64,000 nt of DNA from CAVVAH01 sp963746175. Its GTDB lineage: Bacteria > Actinomycetota > Actinomycetes > JACCUZ01. Positions within the stretch are counted from its first letter, which is position 1, and each line of letters opens with the position of its first letter. The position numbers were made by a program, and so were the translations under genes. The stretch spans positions 1 to 64,000 of the forward strand of contig CAVVAH010000004.1 in assembly GCA_963746175.1 (NCBI GenBank). Direction: 5' to 3'. The notes beneath the pieces are model-generated. The model saw only the letters and a program-made list of their open reading frames with translations, was not told the origin of the DNA and did not search any database. This document shows positions 7,414-15,966 of the stretch, one piece after another.

Positions 7414-9138
7414 ATGGTCGAACCCCTGCTCGAGAGCCCCTTGCTCCGGCGGATCCGCGAGTCGGTGATCGGCGACGACCAGGTGATGCACGGCCCTTAC
7501 GGCCCCCGCCGGGTGACGTACGCCGACTACACCGCGAGCGGTCGCGCCCTGACCTTCGTCGAGGACTTCGTGCGCCACGAGGTCCTGCCGCGCTACGCCA
7601 ACACGCACACCGAGTCCAGCGGCACCGGGCTGCAGACGACCCGGTTGCGCGAGGACGCCCGTCGCATCATCCGCGAGGCGGTCGGCGGCGACGACGACAC
7701 CATCGTGATCTTCTGCGGGTCCGGCTCCACAGCGGCGATCGACAAGCTGATCGGCATCCTCAACCTGCGCATCCCCGCTGACCTCGACGAGCGGTACGGG
7801 CTGTCCGACCACATCCCCCGCGACGAGCGGCCGGTCGTCTTCATCGGCCCGTTCGAGCACCACTCGAACGAGCTGCCCTGGCGCGAGTCGATCTGCGACG
7901 TCGTGACGATCCCGGAGGACCGCGACGGCCACATCGACACGGCCGTCCTCGAGCAGCAGCTGGTCGCCTACGCCGATCGGCCGCTGCGGATCGGCTCGTT
8001 CTCCGCCGCGTCCAACGTCACCGGCATCGTCAGCGACACCCACCGGATCGCCGACCTGCTGCACACCCATGGCGCGCTGTCGTTCTGGGACTTCGCCGCC
8101 GCGGCGCCGTACGTCGACATCGAGATGAACCGTGACTGCGTCGACCATCCCGGCTGCCAGAAGGACGCGGTGTTCCTGTCGCCGCACAAGTTCATCGGCG
8201 GCCCGGGGACGCCGGGGGTCCTCGTCGTACGCCGTGAGCTGCTCACGAACCGGGTGCCGGTGGTCCCCGGAGGCGGGACGGTGGCCTACGTCAACCCGCT
8301 CGAGCACCTCTACGTCGACGACCCTGCACACCGTGAGGAGGGCGGCACCCCGGCGATCGTCGAGTCGATCCGCGCCGGCCTGGTCTTCCAGCTCAAGGCC
8401 GCGGTCGGCGTCGCGACGATCCGGGCCCGCGAGGACGCGCTGCTCCGGCGGGCCGTCGCGGCGTGGCGGGACGAGCCGGCCATCGAGATCCTCGGCAACC
8501 TGGACGCCGAGCGGCTGTCGATCGTGTCGTTCGTCGTCCGGCGACCGGGGTCGGACGGCAAGCCGGGCACCTACCTGCACCACAACTACGTCGTCGCGCT
8601 GCTCAACGACCTGTTCGGCGTCCAGTCGCGCGGCGGCTGCTCGTGCGCCGGGCCGTACGGCCACCGGCTGCTCGGCATCGACATCGAGCGGTCGCACGAG
8701 TTCGAGCGCGAGATCGCGCACGGCTGCGAGGGCATCAAGCCGGGCTGGGTGCGGATCAACTTCAACTACTTCATCTCCGAGGCCGTGCTCGACTACGTCG
8801 TGGCTGCGGTCGCGCTGGTCGCCGAGCACGGCTGGCGGCTGCTGCAGGAGTACCGCTTCGACCCCGCCTCCGGGCTGTGGCGGCACCGCGACGGACCGGT
8901 CGAGCCGCCGTTGCGGCTGCACCAGGTGGGCTACGACGACAGCGGCGACATGACCTACCCGCACCACGACGAGCCGGTGCCGGAGAGCGCGCTGCCCGGG
9001 TACCTCGACGAGGCCCGCGAGGTCTTCGCCCGGGCCGCGGCGGCCGACGCCGACGCGCCGGCCGAGACCGGTCAGGTGTCGGCCGACTTCGAGCACCTGC
9101 GCTGGTTCGAGCTGCCCGCGGTCTGCCTGCAACCCTGA
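7414..9138 (+). CDS. Class V aminotransferase / cysteine desulfurase-like PLP enzyme
   Basis: This 574-residue protein has the fold-type I PLP domain of the SufS/NifS superfamily. The Schiff-base Lys is Lys259 in LSPHKFIGGPGTPG, and the cofactor-binding regions SGSTAAIDKLIGI, FEHHSNELPWRE and WDFAAAAPYVDIE are clear. A Cys-rich loop, RGGCSCAGPYGH, sits where desulfurases carry the catalytic Cys loop. It is longer than SufS (about 410) because of a C-terminal extension from about residue 460. No Fe-S genes are nearby, so desulfurase activity is unproven; a selenocysteine-lyase-like or unknown role is equally possible. The ATG was chosen for the in-frame VEPLLESPLLRRIRES start. Confidence 0.85.
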   Translation: MVEPLLESPLLRRIRESVIGDDQVMHGPYGPRRVTYADYTASGRALTFVEDFVRHEVLPRYANTHTESSGTGLQTTRLREDARRIIREAVGGDDDTIVIFCGSGSTAAIDKLIGILNLRIPADLDERYGLSDHIPRDERPVVFIGPFEHHSNELPWRESICDVVTIPEDRDGHIDTAVLEQQLVAYADRPLRIGSFSAASNVTGIVSDTHRIADLLHTHGALSFWDFAAAAPYVDIEMNRDCVDHPGCQKDAVFLSPHKFIGGPGTPGVLVVRRELLTNRVPVVPGGGTVAYVNPLEHLYVDDPAHREEGGTPAIVESIRAGLVFQLKAAVGVATIRAREDALLRRAVAAWRDEPAIEILGNLDAERLSIVSFVVRRPGSDGKPGTYLHHNYVVALLNDLFGVQSRGGCSCAGPYGHRLLGIDIERSHEFEREIAHGCEGIKPGWVRINFNYFISEAVLDYVVAAVALVAEHGWRLLQEYRFDPASGLWRHRDGPVEPPLRLHQVGYDDSGDMTYPHHDEPVPESALPGYLDEAREVFARAAAADADAPAETGQVSADFEHLRWFELPAVCLQP

Positions 9139-9158
9139 CCCCGACGAGAGGAACGACC

Positions 9159-9569
9159 GTGGCCGCGTCCGGTGACGGCACGAAGGACAGCCCGTGGCTG
9201 CTGCGCACCCCGCCGGGGTCGGCGGAGTTCACGGTCTACCGCGACGAGGGCGCCGACCCGCCGGCGCTGGTCTGCCAGGTCGGGACCACCAAGCTCAGCT
9301 ACGACCTGCGCGTCGTCGACGACCTGCACGCGATGCTGGTCGGCGCGGGCGACTGGGTGCCGCTCGGGGGCGCGGACGAGCAGAAGGCCCCCGCCGAGGG
9401 ATCGGTCGAGGCGTGGGCCCGGGCGGACGACAACCCCGTAGGCGGCTGGTACGGCCTCCGCAAGGGCTACCGCGGCCGGGTCGGCGTGTACGTGCCGCCG
9501 GTCCTGGAGCACCTCGGGCTGGCCGAGGTCGAGCACAACGCGCGCAACAACCGGATGCGCGCGACCTGA
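9159..9569 (+). CDS. Conserved hypothetical protein (136 aa)
   Basis: I recognise this only as a conserved actinobacterial protein of unknown function, possibly DUF6855. It begins AASGDGTKDSPWLLRTPPGS and contains DPPALVCQVGTTKLSYDLR, GDWVPLGGADEQ and NPVGGWYGLRKGYRGRVGVY. It is small, soluble, without a signal peptide, and rich in Trp/Gly near the C-terminus. The GTG at 9159 has GAGAGGA upstream. It follows the class V aminotransferase by 20 nt and is probably co-transcribed. It converges with hmgA 13 nt later. Confidence 0.8.
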   Translation: MAASGDGTKDSPWLLRTPPGSAEFTVYRDEGADPPALVCQVGTTKLSYDLRVVDDLHAMLVGAGDWVPLGGADEQKAPAEGSVEAWARADDNPVGGWYGLRKGYRGRVGVYVPPVLEHLGLAEVEHNARNNRMRAT

Positions 9570-9582
9570 CCCCCCACGCGCG

Positions 9583-10794
9583 TCAGCCGGTGGTGGAGTC
9601 GGCCTCCGGGTCGATGCTCCGCCCGGCCCAGGTCCACGCGTACGACGTGTCCTCGCAGGCCAGCGCCGGGTCCAGCAGGTCCAGCGGGCGGAAGGTGTCG
9701 ACCATGACGGCCAGCTCGTCGGTGGCCTGCTTGCCGATCGACGCCTCGACCGACCCGGGCTGCGGGCCGTGCGTGAAGCCGGACGGGTGCAGCGAGATGG
9801 ATCCCTGCTCGATGCCGGCGCCCTTGCGCGACATGAAGTCGCCACCGGTGTAGAAGATCATCTCGTCCGAGTCGACGTTCGCGTGGTTGTACGGCGCCGG
9901 GATGCCGTCCGGGTGGTAGTCGAAGAGCCGCGGCACGAACGAGCACACCACGAAGTTGGGGCCCTCGAAGGTCTGGTGGACCGGCGGTGGCTGGTGCAGC
10001 CGGCCGGTGATCGGCTCGAAGTCGTGGATGGAGAACACGTACGGGTAGAGACAGCCGTCCCAGCCGACCGCGTCGAACGGGTGGTGGGCGTAGACGTACC
10101 GCGTCCAGATCGTGGAGCTGCCCGGACCACGGTGCTGCACCAGCACCTCGACGTCCTCGCCCTCGGCGGTGAACGGCTCGGCGGGCCCGCGCAGGTCGCG
10201 CTCGCAGTACGGCGAGTGCTCGAGGAACTGGCCCTTGCGCGAGAGGTAGCGCTTCGGCGGCCCGATGTGGCCGGACGCCTCGGTGACGAGGGTGCGCAGC
10301 TCGCCCCTCGGCACCCAGCGGTGCGTGGTCGACGTGGGGATGAGGACGTAGTCGCCGGCGGACACGTCGAGCGCCCCGAACACGGTCTCGACAGTCGCCT
10401 CGCCGCTCTCGACGTAGACGCACTCGTCGCCGATCGCGTTGCGGTACAGCGGCGACGGCTGGTCGGCGACGGCGTAGGAGATGCGCACGTCGGCGTTCGC
10501 CATCAGGTGCTGACGTCCGAGCACCGGGTCCTTGGCCGACGACGCACCGTCGAGCTTGTGGGTCCGGAGGTGCCGCGGCTTCAGCGGATGGTTGGGCCGG
10601 CGGGCGAAGGACGGTCCGTCGAACACCTCGCTGGACACGATCGCCGTCGGGATCCCGCGGTGGTAGAGCAGCGACGCGTCCGAGGAGAACCCCTCGACGC
10701 CCATCAGCTCCTCGGCGTACAGGCTGCCGTCGGGCTGGCGGAACTGGGTGTGCCGCTTGCGCGGGACCTCGCCGACCTGGCGGTAGTAGGGCAT
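9583..10794 (-). CDS. hmgA: Homogentisate 1,2-dioxygenase
   Basis: This 403-residue iron enzyme opens homogentisate to maleylacetoacetate in tyrosine catabolism. Family landmarks are MPYYRQVGEVPRKRHTQFR at the N-terminus, the cupin region DYVLIPTSTTHRWVP, the metal-site segment NFVVCSFVPRLFDYHPDGIPAPYNH, and SGFTHGPQPGS. The ATG at 10794 follows GGGGAGG, a good ribosome-binding site, so I prefer it to the longer reading. It diverges from the fahA operon across about 100 bp. hppD (upstream step) is 4 kb away. Confidence 0.93.
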   Translation of the reverse strand: MPYYRQVGEVPRKRHTQFRQPDGSLYAEELMGVEGFSSDASLLYHRGIPTAIVSSEVFDGPSFARRPNHPLKPRHLRTHKLDGASSAKDPVLGRQHLMANADVRISYAVADQPSPLYRNAIGDECVYVESGEATVETVFGALDVSAGDYVLIPTSTTHRWVPRGELRTLVTEASGHIGPPKRYLSRKGQFLEHSPYCERDLRGPAEPFTAEGEDVEVLVQHRGPGSSTIWTRYVYAHHPFDAVGWDGCLYPYVFSIHDFEPITGRLHQPPPVHQTFEGPNFVVCSFVPRLFDYHPDGIPAPYNHANVDSDEMIFYTGGDFMSRKGAGIEQGSISLHPSGFTHGPQPGSVEASIGKQATDELAVMVDTFRPLDLLDPALACEDTSYAWTWAGRSIDPEADSTTG

Positions 10795-10882
10795 CGCAGC
10801 CTCCCCGGCATGACCTCGGCGACCTCGTCGTCGCGCGTGCACCCCCACCCTGCCACGCGCGGCTCGTGTCCAGCGCCTTGGC

Positions 10883-10888
10883 TAGGGT
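10883..10888 (+). promoter_or_regulatory. -10 box of the fahA operon (probable leaderless promoter)
   Basis: TAGGGT, 7 nt before the ATG at 10896. Confidence 0.4.
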
Positions 10889-10895
10889 CGGCGGC

Positions 10896-11759
10896 ATGGC
10901 CGGACCCGACGACCCCCTGCTGGCCGGACTCGTCGACGACGCCGCACTGTTCCCGCCGGGCAACGCACCGATGGCCCTGGCGCTGCGCGAGCACGAGGTC
11001 CGCAAGGACGAGCCCTGGTCCGGAGCCGTCGGCGTGTTCGTCTGCGCGGCCGCGCGGGTCGACGAGCTGCTCGCCGCCCGGTCCGAGCAGCAGGCGGTGC
11101 TGGTGTCGCTGGTGCTCGATCCGGCGGTGCCGGGGGTCTACGACGCGGTGCGCACCGCTGACTCCGCGGCCGGCGTCGTGGTGGTCGGCATCGAGGCGCC
11201 GCTGGCGGCTCTCGGCGAGGACGGCGCCCGGGTGCTGGCCGAGGACCTGCTCGGGTTCGAGCCGGGTGGCGGTCCGCACACGGGGTTCCTCGAGGTCCCC
11301 CGCGACGCTCCTGACTCCGCCCTCGACCTGGTCCGCGCCTCCGGCTGGCACGCGGCCAAGTACCGCACCGGCGGCGTGACCGCGGCGGCCCACCCGTCGG
11401 AGGCCGAGCTCGCGCACTTCGTGGTGGGCTGCGAGGAGCGCCGGCTGCGCTTCAAGCTCACCGCCGGCCTGCACCACGCCGTGCGCACCACGACGGCCGA
11501 GGGCTTCGAGCAGCACGGCGTGCTCAACGTGCTGGCCGGCGTCGCCCTGGCGCGTCACGGCGCCGACCGCGGCCGGGTCGCGGAGGTGCTGGCCGAGCGC
11601 GACAGCGCGCTGCTGGCCAAGGAGGTCGGGTCCTGGACCAGGTCCGACGGGCAGGCCGTGCGCGACCGGTTCCTGTCGTTCGGCTGCTGCGGCGTCGGGG
11701 AACCGCTCGGCGAGCTGCGCGCGCTCGGAGTGCTCGACGACGAGGAGGCGCTCTGGTGA
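10896..11759 (+). CDS. Unknown conserved protein coupled to fahA (287 aa)
   Basis: I do not recognise a named family. The protein starts AGPDDPLLAGLVDDAALFPPGN and has alternating hydrophobic strands with charged strand ends, for example HAAKYRTGGVTAAAH and LRFKLTAGLHHAVRT, then EQHGVLNVLAGVALA and FLSFGCCGVGEPL. That rhythm suggests a TIM-barrel-like enzyme with strand-end Lys residues, which is inference. There is no signal peptide. Its stop overlaps the GTG of fahA by 4 bp, so it is made together with fumarylacetoacetase. A role in homogentisate breakdown is the obvious guess. Confidence 0.8.
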   Translation: MAGPDDPLLAGLVDDAALFPPGNAPMALALREHEVRKDEPWSGAVGVFVCAAARVDELLAARSEQQAVLVSLVLDPAVPGVYDAVRTADSAAGVVVVGIEAPLAALGEDGARVLAEDLLGFEPGGGPHTGFLEVPRDAPDSALDLVRASGWHAAKYRTGGVTAAAHPSEAELAHFVVGCEERRLRFKLTAGLHHAVRTTTAEGFEQHGVLNVLAGVALARHGADRGRVAEVLAERDSALLAKEVGSWTRSDGQAVRDRFLSFGCCGVGEPLGELRALGVLDDEEALW

Positions 11760-12967
11760 CCACCTGGACCGAGGTCCCCGAGGGCTCACCCTTCCCGGCG
11801 ACCAACCTGCCGTACGGCGTGTTCAGCCACGACGGCGAGCTGCCCCGCGTCGGCGTCGCCCTGGGCGACCAGGTGCTCGACCTCGCTCCGCTCGCCGCCG
11901 CCGAGGGCCTCGACGGCGGCCACGCCTTCGAGGCACCGTCGCTCAACCCGTTCCTCGCGATGGGCCGGCCCGCCTGGGCCGCCGTCCGCTCCTGGCTGGT
12001 CGAGCTGCTCGAGCACGAGGGCTACCGCGAGCTCGTCGAGAGCCACCTCGTGCCGCAGGACGAGGTGCAGCTGCACCTGCCGTTCGAGGTGGCCGACTAC
12101 GTCGACTTCTACTCCTCCGAGCACCACGCCGAGAACGTCGGCCGGATCTTCCGGCCCGACGGCGACGCGCTCACGCCCAACTGGAAGCACCTGCCCATCG
12201 GCTACCACGGGCGGGCCGGCACCGTCGTCGTGTCGGGCACCGACGTGGTCCGCCCGAGCGGGCAGCGCCGGCCGCCGGACGCCGACGGCCCGACGTACGG
12301 CCCGTCGGTGCGCCTGGACATCGAGGCCGAGGTCGGCTTCGTCGTGGGCGTGCCGTCCCCGCAGGGCACCCAGGTCCCTGTCGGCGACTTCCGGCAGCAC
12401 GTCTTCGGCGTCTGCCTGCTCAACGACTGGAGCGCCCGCGACCTGCAGGCCTGGGAGTACGTCCCGCTCGGTCCGTTCCTCGGCAAGTCCTTCGCCACCT
12501 CGGTGTCGCCCTGGGTCGTGCCGCTGGACGCGCTCCTCGACGCCCGGGTCGCCGGCCCGGTGCAGGATCCCGCCGTGCTGCCCTACCTGCAGCGCCGCTC
12601 CGACTGGGGGCTCGACCTGCAGCTGGAGGTGTCCTGGAACGGCACGGTCGTCTCACGGCCGCCGTTCGGGCAGATGTACTGGACGCCGGACCAGCAGCTG
12701 GCGCACCTCACGGTCAACGGCGCGTCCCTGCGCACCGGCGACCTCTACGCCTCCGGCACCGTGTCCGGCCCGGCCGAGGACCAGCGCGGCTCGTTCCTCG
12801 AGCTGACCTGGAACGGCACCGAGCCGGTCACCCTCGCCGACGGCTCGACCCGTGCCTTCCTCGAGGACGGCGACGAGGTGTCGATCACCGCGTGGGCGCC
12901 GGGCGCCGAGGGCACCCGGATCGGCTTCGGCGAGGTCCGCGGCCGGGTCCTCCCGACCCGCGGCTGA
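11756..12967 (+). CDS. fahA: Fumarylacetoacetase
   Basis: This 403-residue hydrolase splits fumarylacetoacetate into fumarate and acetoacetate, the last step of tyrosine degradation. The FAH fold is clear: N-domain residues TNLPYGVFSHDG, catalytic-domain DYVDFYSSEHHAENVGRIFR, IGYHGRAGTVVVSG, IEAEVGFVVG with the metal-binding acids, and LNDWSARDLQAWEYVPLGPF. The GTG start overlaps the upstream unknown gene. No maleylacetoacetate isomerase is recognised nearby. Confidence 0.94.
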   Translation: MTTWTEVPEGSPFPATNLPYGVFSHDGELPRVGVALGDQVLDLAPLAAAEGLDGGHAFEAPSLNPFLAMGRPAWAAVRSWLVELLEHEGYRELVESHLVPQDEVQLHLPFEVADYVDFYSSEHHAENVGRIFRPDGDALTPNWKHLPIGYHGRAGTVVVSGTDVVRPSGQRRPPDADGPTYGPSVRLDIEAEVGFVVGVPSPQGTQVPVGDFRQHVFGVCLLNDWSARDLQAWEYVPLGPFLGKSFATSVSPWVVPLDALLDARVAGPVQDPAVLPYLQRRSDWGLDLQLEVSWNGTVVSRPPFGQMYWTPDQQLAHLTVNGASLRTGDLYASGTVSGPAEDQRGSFLELTWNGTEPVTLADGSTRAFLEDGDEVSITAWAPGAEGTRIGFGEVRGRVLPTRG

Positions 12968-12996
12968 AGCCGGGTGCGCGGCGGCACCCACCCGAT

Positions 12997-13002
12997 TACG
13001 GT
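12997..13002 (+). promoter_or_regulatory. -10 box of the esterase gene (probable leaderless promoter)
   Basis: TACGGT, 6 nt before the ATG at 13009. Confidence 0.35.
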
Positions 13003-13008
13003 GGCGCG

Positions 13009-13788
13009 ATGGCGCTCGTGCGGTGCGACTTCTTCGCGGAGTCGCTGAGCCTGAGCACGTCGATGACGGTGCTGCTGCCGCAGCGCACGACGACACAGAT
13101 CGGCCTCGCCGGCGCGGTCCGCGACGGTCCGCCTCCCGTGCTCTACCTGCTGCACGGCCTGAGCGACGACGACAGCACCTGGCTGCGCCGTACGTCGATC
13201 GAGCGCTACGTCGCACCGCTCGGGCTGGCCGTCGTCATGCCGCAGGTGCACCGCAGCTTCTACACCGACGAGGTGTACGGCGGCCGGTTCTGGACCTTCG
13301 TGTCCGAGGAGCTGCCGGCGCTGGTGAGCGAGCTGTTCCGGGTCTCGACGGCCCGCGAGGACACCTTCGTCGCCGGACTGTCGATGGGCGGCTACGGCGC
13401 CCTGAAGCTGGCGCTGCGGCAGCCGGACCGGTTCGCCGCGGCGGCCAGCATGTCGGCCGTGGTCGACCTCGACTCGCCCGGCGCCCGGCGCCACCGGCCG
13501 GAGGACCCCCGGCTGATGGCGCGGGTCCTCGACGGCCGCGCGGCGGCCGGCACCGCCGACGACCTGCTGCACCTCGTCGACGCAGCCGACCCGGCGACGC
13601 TGCCCGCGCTGCACGTCAGCTGCGGCACCGAGGACGAGCTGCTCGCCGACAGCCAGCTGTTCGTCGACAGGTGCGCGACCGCAGGCGTCCCCGTCACCAC
13701 GTCGTTCGGCCCCGGCGACCACGACTGGGCCTACTGGGACGACCGCATCCAGGACGTGCTCGCCTGGCTGCCGCTGCGCGCGGGCTGA
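13009..13788 (+). CDS. Esterase (S-formylglutathione hydrolase / antigen-85 type alpha/beta hydrolase)
   Basis: This 259-residue alpha/beta hydrolase belongs to the esterase D / putative tributyrin esterase group. It has LYLLHGLSDDDSTWLRRTSIE (oxyanion region), the nucleophile elbow VAGLSMGGYGALKL, an acid in CGTEDELLAD and the catalytic His in GPGDHDWAYWD. No signal peptide is seen, so it acts in the cytoplasm. The natural ester is unknown. The start is supported by the promoter box 6 nt upstream. Confidence 0.88.
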   Translation: MALVRCDFFAESLSLSTSMTVLLPQRTTTQIGLAGAVRDGPPPVLYLLHGLSDDDSTWLRRTSIERYVAPLGLAVVMPQVHRSFYTDEVYGGRFWTFVSEELPALVSELFRVSTAREDTFVAGLSMGGYGALKLALRQPDRFAAAASMSAVVDLDSPGARRHRPEDPRLMARVLDGRAAAGTADDLLHLVDAADPATLPALHVSCGTEDELLADSQLFVDRCATAGVPVTTSFGPGDHDWAYWDDRIQDVLAWLPLRAG

Positions 13789-13818
13789 ACGCAGTCGCGG
13801 CTCTTCGCGGCGCCACGT

Positions 13819-14048
13819 CCGCCGTCCGCTCGGCTCAGAGCGCCCGGACGGTGCAGCGGCTGCCGGGACCACCCACCGTCCGCTGGTTCCGCGAATGTCG
13901 TGTGGCTCGGAGCGAAGTGGCCCCGCCAGAGGGTCGCTTTCCGCCCCCTCCAGCGGGGCCACTCGCGTGTCTCACTCACCATGCTCAAGATCCGGACGGC
14001 GAGGGGCACCGCGTCGTCCCAAGCCGCTCTGACAGCACACCGACGGTG
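13819..14048. repeat. Dispersed palindromic intergenic repeat, unit C
   Basis: This fills the gap between the convergent esterase and hppD genes. The left end reads CCGCCGTCC then GGCTCAGAGCGCCCGGACG. The right end, read on the other strand from 14048, is CCACCGTCGG then TGTCAGAGCGGCTTGGGACG. The centre is a hairpin with 18-nt arms (16 matches) at 13916-13933 and 13946-13963, AGTGGCCCCGC plus GAGGG. The core sequence is unlike those of units A, B and D. Confidence 0.7.
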
Positions 14049-14065
14049 GAAGAGCAGGCATCCGC

Positions 14066-15289
14066 CTAGAGGTTGCCGCGGCGCTCCTGCTCGCGCTCGA
14101 TCGCCTCGAAGAGGGCCCTGAAGTTGCCCTTGCCGAAGCCGAGCGAGCCGTGGCGCTCGATGAGCTCGAAGAACACCGTCGGCCGGTCGCCGATCGGGCG
14201 GGTGAAGATCTGCAGCAGGTAGCCGTCCTCGTCGCGGTCGACGAGGATGCCGCGCGACTGCAGCTCCTCGATGGGCACCCGGACGTTGCCGATCCTGGCG
14301 CGCAGCTCCGGGTCCTCGTAGTACGAGTCAGGCGTCGACAGGAACTCCACGCCCTCGGCGCGCATGGCGTCGACGGTGCGCAGGATGTCGTTGGTGGCCA
14401 GCGCGAGGTGCTGCGCGCCGGGGCCGTCGTAGAACTCGAGGAACTCGTCGATCTGCGACTTCTTCTTCGCGATGGCCGGCTCGTTGAGCGGGAACTTCAC
14501 CCGGTGGTTGCCGTTGGCGACGACCTTGGACATCAGCGCGGAGTAGTCGGTGGCGATGTCGTCGCCGATGAACTCCGCCATGTTCACGAAGCCCATGACC
14601 TTGTTGTAGAAGCCGACCCACTCGTCCATGTGGCCGAGCTCGACGTTGCCCACCACGTGGTCGAGCGCCTGGAAGAGCCGCTTCGGCGAGCCGTCACGCT
14701 TGACGTAGCCGGACGCGCGCTCGACGTAGCCGGGCAGGTAGATGCCGTCGTAGCGTGAGCGGTCGACGAGCGAGTGGACGGTGTCGCCGTACGCCGCGAT
14801 GGACGCGACCCGCACGGTGCCGTGCTCGTCGGTGAGGTCGGTCGGCTCCTGCACGACGCGGGCGCCGGTGCTGCGCGCGTGGGCGATGCAGGCGTCGACG
14901 TCGGGCACCTCGAGAGCGATGTCGATGACGCCGTCGCCGTGCGCGCGGTGGTGGTCGAGCAGCGAGCTGTCCGGGGCGACGCCGCCCTTGATCACGAAGC
15001 GGCACGAGCCGCTCTTGAGGACGAACGCCTTGTGGTCGCGGTTGCCGGTCTCGGGACCGGAGTAGCCGACGAGCTCCATGCCGTAGGCCGACTGGTAGAA
15101 GTGCGCGGCCTGGGTGGCGTTGCCGACCACGAAGACCACCGCGTCCCAGCCGGTGACCGGGAACGGGTCCCGGCTGGCGTCGTACTCGACCAGGCCGACC
15201 AGCTGCTGCAGCTGCTCGGGGGAGAGCTCGGCGGCCTTCTCGGCGTCGGTGAGGGCGGGGATGGCGTGCGGGGCCGCATCGGTCGTCAT
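14066..15289 (-). CDS. hppD: 4-hydroxyphenylpyruvate dioxygenase
   Basis: This 407-residue Fe(II) enzyme converts 4-hydroxyphenylpyruvate to homogentisate. Two vicinal-oxygen-chelate domains are present (about 45-175 and 205-370). Iron ligands fall in LFQALDHVVGNVELG (His), GPGAQHLALATNDI (His) and VFFELIERHGSLGFGKGNF (Glu), the last also being the C-terminal HPPD signature. The ATG at 15289 gives TTDAAPHAIPALTDAEKAAELS, the expected start. It diverges from an Lrp-type regulator and feeds hmgA, encoded 3 kb away. Confidence 0.95.
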   Translation of the reverse strand: MTTDAAPHAIPALTDAEKAAELSPEQLQQLVGLVEYDASRDPFPVTGWDAVVFVVGNATQAAHFYQSAYGMELVGYSGPETGNRDHKAFVLKSGSCRFVIKGGVAPDSSLLDHHRAHGDGVIDIALEVPDVDACIAHARSTGARVVQEPTDLTDEHGTVRVASIAAYGDTVHSLVDRSRYDGIYLPGYVERASGYVKRDGSPKRLFQALDHVVGNVELGHMDEWVGFYNKVMGFVNMAEFIGDDIATDYSALMSKVVANGNHRVKFPLNEPAIAKKKSQIDEFLEFYDGPGAQHLALATNDILRTVDAMRAEGVEFLSTPDSYYEDPELRARIGNVRVPIEELQSRGILVDRDEDGYLLQIFTRPIGDRPTVFFELIERHGSLGFGKGNFRALFEAIEREQERRGNL

Positions 15290-15393
15290 GCCCAGGGATC
15301 GTGGTGCAGGGGCGACACAGTGCGCAATGTCTGCGATCCTGGCTGCACAAGCTGTCCAGTCCTGGCCTTGTCCCCGGCAGCGAGGTGCGCACG
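15290..15393. promoter_or_regulatory. hppD/lrp divergent regulatory region with imperfect inverted repeat
   Basis: An imperfect dyad, CCAGGGATCG...TGCAG (15292-15309) against CTGCGATCCTGG (15331-15342), lies between the two divergent starts. Lrp/AsnC regulators usually bind such dyads and control the neighbouring divergent gene, so this is the likely operator. Confidence 0.4.
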
Positions 15394-15900
15394 ATGCCCA
15401 CTCCCGACCGCCCGCACGAGGTCGACGCGCTGGACGCCGGCATCGTCGAGATGTTCGCCGCCGAGCCGCGGGTCGGCGTCCTGGAGTGCTCGCGCCGGCT
15501 CGGGGTGGCCCGCGGGACCGTGCAGGCAAGGCTGGACCGGCTGGCCCGCGACGGCGTCATCCGGGGCTGGGGGCCCGAGGTCGACCCGGCCGCGATGGGC
15601 TACGTCGTCACGGCGTTCGTCACGCTGGAGATCCGCCAGCACCACCCCGAGCGGGCAGCGCACGACGCCGTCGCCGAGCAGCTGGCCGCCGTCCCCGAGG
15701 TGCTCGAGGCGCACACCACCACGGGCACCGGCGACATGCTGGTGCGGATCGTGGCGCGGTCCAACGCCGACCTCCAGCGCGTGATCGACCGGCTGCTGGC
15801 GGCCGACGGCGTGGTCCGTGCGTCGACCGTCATCGCGCTCGACACCCAGATCAGCCCGCGCGTCCTCCCCCTCGTGCGAGTGGCCGCCGCCAACGCCTGA
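15394..15900 (+). CDS. Lrp/AsnC family transcriptional regulator
   Basis: This 168-residue regulator has an N-terminal helix-turn-helix (DALDAGIVEMFAAEPRVGVLECSRRLGVARGTVQARLDRL, about 11-50) and a C-terminal RAM/AsnC ligand domain (ALDTQISPRVLPLV at the end). It diverges from hppD, so it probably senses an aromatic amino acid or its keto acid and controls tyrosine catabolism and itself. The ATG at 15394 is preferred; longer readings add non-family residues. Confidence 0.9.
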   Translation: MPTPDRPHEVDALDAGIVEMFAAEPRVGVLECSRRLGVARGTVQARLDRLARDGVIRGWGPEVDPAAMGYVVTAFVTLEIRQHHPERAAHDAVAEQLAAVPEVLEAHTTTGTGDMLVRIVARSNADLQRVIDRLLAADGVVRASTVIALDTQISPRVLPLVRVAAANA

Positions 15901-15966
15901 CGGGCTGCTTCCCTGCCTTGGGTGGTCATGATGCAGTCGTTCCGACCGACACCTGGCGTGCTGCCC

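Noticed and set aside
7276..9132. Long open frame of 618 codons opposite the class V aminotransferase
   Set aside because: It is a GC-rich antisense shadow: low-complexity Arg/Val/Asp composition, no domain, while the other strand has a complete PLP enzyme.
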